NCBI RefSeq assembly: GCF_047663525.1
Contig: NC_092602.1
Span: forward strand, 2,363,501-2,427,500
Direction: 5' to 3'
DNA: 64,000 nucleotides
Source: Anas platyrhynchos
Lineage: Eukaryota > Chordata > Aves > Anseriformes > Anatidae
In this document: one piece after another, positions 60,287 through 64,000 of the stretch
How positions within the stretch are numbered: the first letter of the stretch is position 1
Layout of the letters: every line of letters starts with the position of its first letter
Translations under genes and position numbers: made by a program
Notes under the pieces: model-generated
What the model saw: the letters and a program-made list of their open reading frames with translations, nothing else
The model's database searches: none
What the model was told of the DNA's origin: nothing

Positions 60287-62827
60287 CTGGAAAATGCAAC
60301 GTTTACAGGAATAAGATGTTATGCAAGTGGTACAGAATTTGGGGGTTAATTATTGCTGAAGCTTTTGCCATTTTAAAAATACATTTTGAAGTTTTTATCA
60401 GACTGTGGTGGTGTTTCCTAGTAAAATATTTCCAGCATTATAGTTAAACGTGTTTTTTCAGCTATGCTGCTTTGAAAGCCAGTTCCATTGAAGTGCCATG
60501 TGGAACACTGAGTACCAACACATAGTTGTAGCCCCTGAACTACATGCAGCATCTAGCTTTCAAATGCCAGCTGAGGTATTTCACTGTTCTATAATACAAC
60601 ATAAATGAGGGCAGTGTCCTTACCTTGTGATAATGAGATTCTCTTGACTCTGCTTCTAGCACTGCTTGGCCATCTGTCTCAGGCATGGCTGTTCCCTCAA
60701 GATCTTTAAGAATGTTCCCCGAGTTGCACGTATTCCGTTTTGCCACAGGACTTGCGGGTGCTGCTGGCTCTGTGCTGTGTTCATTTTCATTCTGCCGTGG
60801 CCTTTTCGAAGCAGCTGCTTCTGCATTACCGTCCTTATCCATGGAGGAGTTTTCAGATTTGTCCACGTATGCCTTTGAGCTAGATCAGAGAGCGTAGGTC
60901 AGATTAGTAATTGGCCTCTGCATGGCTTTGTTAAGGAGTCTACTGCCTGCTAAGGGAAGGCCTTACAGCTTTACAACAGATGCTCAGCAAGTATCTTCCC
61001 CTTACTGCAACAGAACTCCATGGAGGTAAAGCTAATGAGAGGCTACTGTGGAACGCTCCCCTTTGCACCAAAAGCTTCAGTGCTGTTCATGGTACTAAGA
61101 AATAATGCTTTTGCTACAGCCACAGTTCCTCAGTGGAACAGATAATGGAAATTGTCTGTGATCAAGAAGGGACTGTGTGCCTAAAACTATTCCCTTGCAC
61201 GCTTACAATAGGTAAGAGACCCATGAGGTGACAGGCTGCTCAAGCACCCGGTGGCTTTCTGATCTGTGGCACTGCCTATACAAACAGCAGACTGCAGCTG
61301 TAGCTTTGATGAAAAGAATCCACTGGTGGAGAGAGATTGAGGTCACTCTGTCATGCTCTGGCTGGGCCTAAACTACTCAACCTTTTTCTGAATGTATCTA
61401 GTTCATAGTTTTCCTATGAAAAAAGGCTACAGGATCAGTACAATGCTTATGAACGCCCTGCAAGAATATGCAGATCACCTTGACTTAGCAGGAAAACTTT
61501 TAACTCCAACTTTTCAGCTTGCTAAGTCAACCTGCCTCCCTCACCCACCCCACTGTTACCTCTCTGGAATCTGTGAACAGCACAGGGGCTCCTGGGAAGC
61601 CGTCCCATTGTCGATGTCAGACAACGTAGCCAAAATAAAGCTGGCTTCCAGCACCATGTCTTCAATGCTGAAAGCAACCGGTCTAAACACAAATATCCAG
61701 AGACAAAGCAGCATGCATCATTACGTGTATTTTGGGAGGAAACTGCTCATGCAATTCTATACATGCAGATCACAAAATACCCAGCTGAAAAATTGAGTAT
61801 TTGCTGCTAAGATGGCTTCCTTTTAAATACACCAACAATATTATACAATATTATGCATAGTCAATTTGTAGTTTTAAATAAAAACTGCTAAAGTTATATT
61901 TTAAACTAAAAATGTGTAATTGCTTTTGTCCACTAAATAAAACTGTGCTGGGGTAGCTTGTAGGTGCTTGCTAGACAGCACAGCTAGCTTAGCAATCCAG
62001 GTGTCTGTGTTGAATGCTTCATGTGCAGTAACAAACTACTTAACCCTGTACTGCAGGTTAATCAGAAATAGAGCTATTCTGAAATGAACATTTTTTTACA
62101 GTTAAATACGTATTGAGTGACCTGCAGTCAAAAAAAAACACAACTGTAGAGTTGTAACTGTGCTATTTCTAGATGGGTAGTTCCAGAACGTACCTCCCAG
62201 ATACATCAAAATGGATTGAGACAGGACCCTGGGTAGCTTCAGAAAATGCCAGTAGCCCCTGAAAAGAAGGGGTGAGTGGTTAAGTGCTATTTTAAACACA
62301 GATGAAGATTAGCACACATTTATTCCAGCTGTTGTTTAGTGGAAAAAAAAAAAAAAAGTAAAAGCCTGCTTTAAAGGGTGAAAGTTTACTGCTGCTAGCA
62401 TGCATTTCCTGCCTTCTCTGCCTGGAGCTTTGCCTAAGAAATGTCTGCAGTAGAATTACTATGCCCGTGATGCTTTTTTCTCCAGCAGTTACATGTCTGC
62501 CCAGTACTGAAATTACTTTTCTGCTGGTTTAAAAGTTTTGCCTTTCACAGGCTGCTCTGAGGGACTCTGCAGTGTCCTGAAAATGCCTGTTTTTAAAGCC
62601 AATCCTTAACCAACTAGTGAAATCCTGCTACCAGACAGGAGGTCTGGTGCAACGCTTTCAAGGAGGAATCGTTCTCCATTGCCCAGGTCAAGTCATGCAA
62701 ATTAATGGAAAATGACAAATTTTTAACTTACCCTCAGTTCTTTAAGGCAAAACGTCACTTCAGAATCTACTTCAACTTGAAAGTAGTCAAATTCATCTGG
62801 ATTTAGCTGTATTTCAGTAAGCATTGT
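60158..62827 (-). CDS. RAD9B: RAD9B, C-terminal five exons, partial gene
   Basis: RAD9B is a paralogue of RAD9A and a subunit of 9-1-1-type checkpoint clamps, which load at DNA damage and signal through TopBP1-ATR (family knowledge). Minus-strand exons 62827-62732, 62258-62194, 61682-61560, 60879-60624 and 60286-60158 splice in frame to 222 codons plus TAG (60160-60158). The end of the clamp domain is readable: [28 protein letters not shown] and VSIHFDV, then FSIEDM and ASFILATL. A long low-complexity tail follows with KRPR, and then the conserved end QFLFFGAV...SDTEEDF. The N-terminal exons lie beyond the right edge. The order next to PPTC7 matches other vertebrates. Confidence 0.92.
60624..60879 (-). 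CDS. RAD9B: RAD9B exon, fourth in window (disordered tail)
   Basis: 256 nt encoding a hydrophilic tail, [15 protein letters not shown] to ESHYHK, with an ASKRPR basic patch that could act in nuclear import. The tail is poorly conserved. The exon is supported by phase agreement on both sides and by its splice sites (acceptor CTGATCTAG, donor GTAAGG). Confidence 0.88.
61560..61682 (-). CDS. RAD9B: RAD9B exon, third in window
   Basis: 123 nt, with acceptor TTTGTGTTTAG and donor GTAACA. It encodes [20 protein letters not shown], the last strand and helix of the clamp domain, then an acidic linker ending CCSQIPE. Confidence 0.9.
62194..62258 (-). CDS. RAD9B: RAD9B exon, second in window
   Basis: 65 nt encoding [21 protein letters not shown], ending in a split Arg codon before GTACGT. 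Confidence 0.92.
62732..62827 (-). CDS. RAD9B: RAD9B exon, first in window
   Basis: 96 nt in phase 0, [10 protein letters not shown] to FCLKELR, with donor GTAAGT. It contains the DEFDYFQ segment conserved in RAD9 clamp domains. Confidence 0.92.
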
Positions 62828-64000
62828 CTTTGAAAAGTCTGTTTGAAATAACAAGAAAGTCGAGGACTCAAAGCTACAATTATTATAACCATGATGTTTT
62901 TGTATTAGCAACAAATGGTGAGTAACAATAATGTTTAGCTTATCTAAATTTATATTTAATAAAATAAAAAAATATAGCGTATTATGTGGATTTACGCAGC
63001 TTTTAACAGAACTTATTTCATGATCGGCTATGCGATGGCGTCCTGATGCCTGCTGTCAATCCTTTAAATCTGCTTTATCTACAGGCATTGATCACAAATG
63101 CGATTACCAGCTTCTTACTGCTGCATAGATGGGAAGGCCAAAATGCAGCATGACTTTAACAGAGTGATGGTTGTCAGCAATTATTATTAGAGGACCATGA
63201 AAGCCGAGCTGGGTTATTTAGTCTAAATTACCGTCTTTTCTTGATCCTATGCAAATGACAGTGGAAAATAAGCTCTCCAGCATCAGGTATTCAATTGTTG
63301 CTCACTGTCATTTGACTACTCATTAGCTATTATCAGGTGTGTGAAAAGAAAATAAGAGGGTACTACCAGGATGCATCACAGTCTCTGAGGCATTCAGAAA
63401 AATACACCAGCTTAAGCAGTTCTCTTCCAAAGCCCGGCTGCCAGGGAAGTATTAAACAAGTCCCAGCCTCCTCTTTCTTTGCTGAAGAGGTGTTTTTTTT
63501 TCAGCCTTCAACAAGGCCGTACTGCATGGTCAAATACATTCTTGTAAAGTTCCTTAGAACTGCAAAAATAAATGTTTACAGCATACCTGCCAACTTCTCC
63601 AAGGCAGAGCCCACCATATGCATATGAAAACAAGCCTAGGCAGAAGCTGTAATTTCTGTCTCTGAAAATTAAACCTGAATGTGGAAAAACCCAATCCATC
63701 AGCAGACGGTATGTTCAAAGGACACGCTTTGTTTCAGAGCACGCAGAACATCTGCTGCAGGCAGCGCTCTGCATCGCATGCTACACAACAAAAGCCACAC
63801 CTGTTATTCCTCTTTTTCTCCCATTTGATTATTTTTTTTTTTTTCAGTATCCCACTGCCTTTCTACCTACTATTTTTTCACTCTCCTTATTGCAATAATG
63901 CTTTTAAATGTATGTTCTTAAAATAACATTTATTTTTCATACAAAATTTAATCTTACTGTATTTTCAGTAATTTCTTTCCTGATTCACTTCTGTCAGTTT
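62828..64000 (-). other. RAD9B intron (partial), no exon recognised
   Basis: Minus-strand translation was searched for the clamp segment that precedes the first visible exon, and none was found. The neighbouring exon probably lies outside the window. Confidence 0.65.

Overview
This is vertebrate nuclear DNA, most likely from a bird and probably a galliform. The genes are split by GT-AG introns, two promoters lie in CpG islands, and there is a CR1 LINE 3' end of the bird type. Three host genes are recognisable from their spliced protein sequence: TCTN1 (minus strand, 5' part only), PPTC7 (plus strand, complete) and RAD9B (minus strand, 3' part only). This is the same neighbourhood, in mirrored order, as human 12q24.11. 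The species assignment is an inference, because no alignment was run.

Layout. Positions 1-8171 hold six 5' exons of TCTN1, a ciliary transition-zone protein; its later exons lie beyond the left edge. Positions 8172-10114 are intergenic. Positions 10115-31488 are one tandem array of a class I (gamma-type) endogenous retrovirus, arranged LTR-internal-LTR-internal-LTR-internal-LTR. It has four LTRs of 573 bp, three internal regions, periods of 6934 and 6933 bp, and a single 4-bp target duplication (GGAG) around the whole array. In every copy gag, pro and pol are broken in the same places, pro carries a foreign LTR-like insert with a long A-run, and env is an open 395-codon frame. Positions 31493-35940 are intergenic and contain one CR1 fragment. 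Positions 35940-55331 hold the PPTC7 CpG island and its six coding exons, followed by a long 3' UTR. RAD9B (60158-62827) converges tail to tail with PPTC7.

TCTN1 and PPTC7 are divergently transcribed and the provirus array sits between them in the same orientation as PPTC7; without it the two start codons would be about 7 kb apart. The three host genes have unrelated jobs (cilium transition zone and Hedgehog signalling, mitochondrial PP2C phosphatase, 9-1-1 checkpoint clamp). What links them is conserved gene order, not a shared pathway. The most unusual structure is the provirus array. All four LTRs are essentially identical while gag-pol is dead, which suggests recent integration of an already defective but env-positive element followed by tandem expansion through LTR recombination. 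An assembly artefact must be excluded. No CRISPR array, bacterial operon or tRNA gene was seen.
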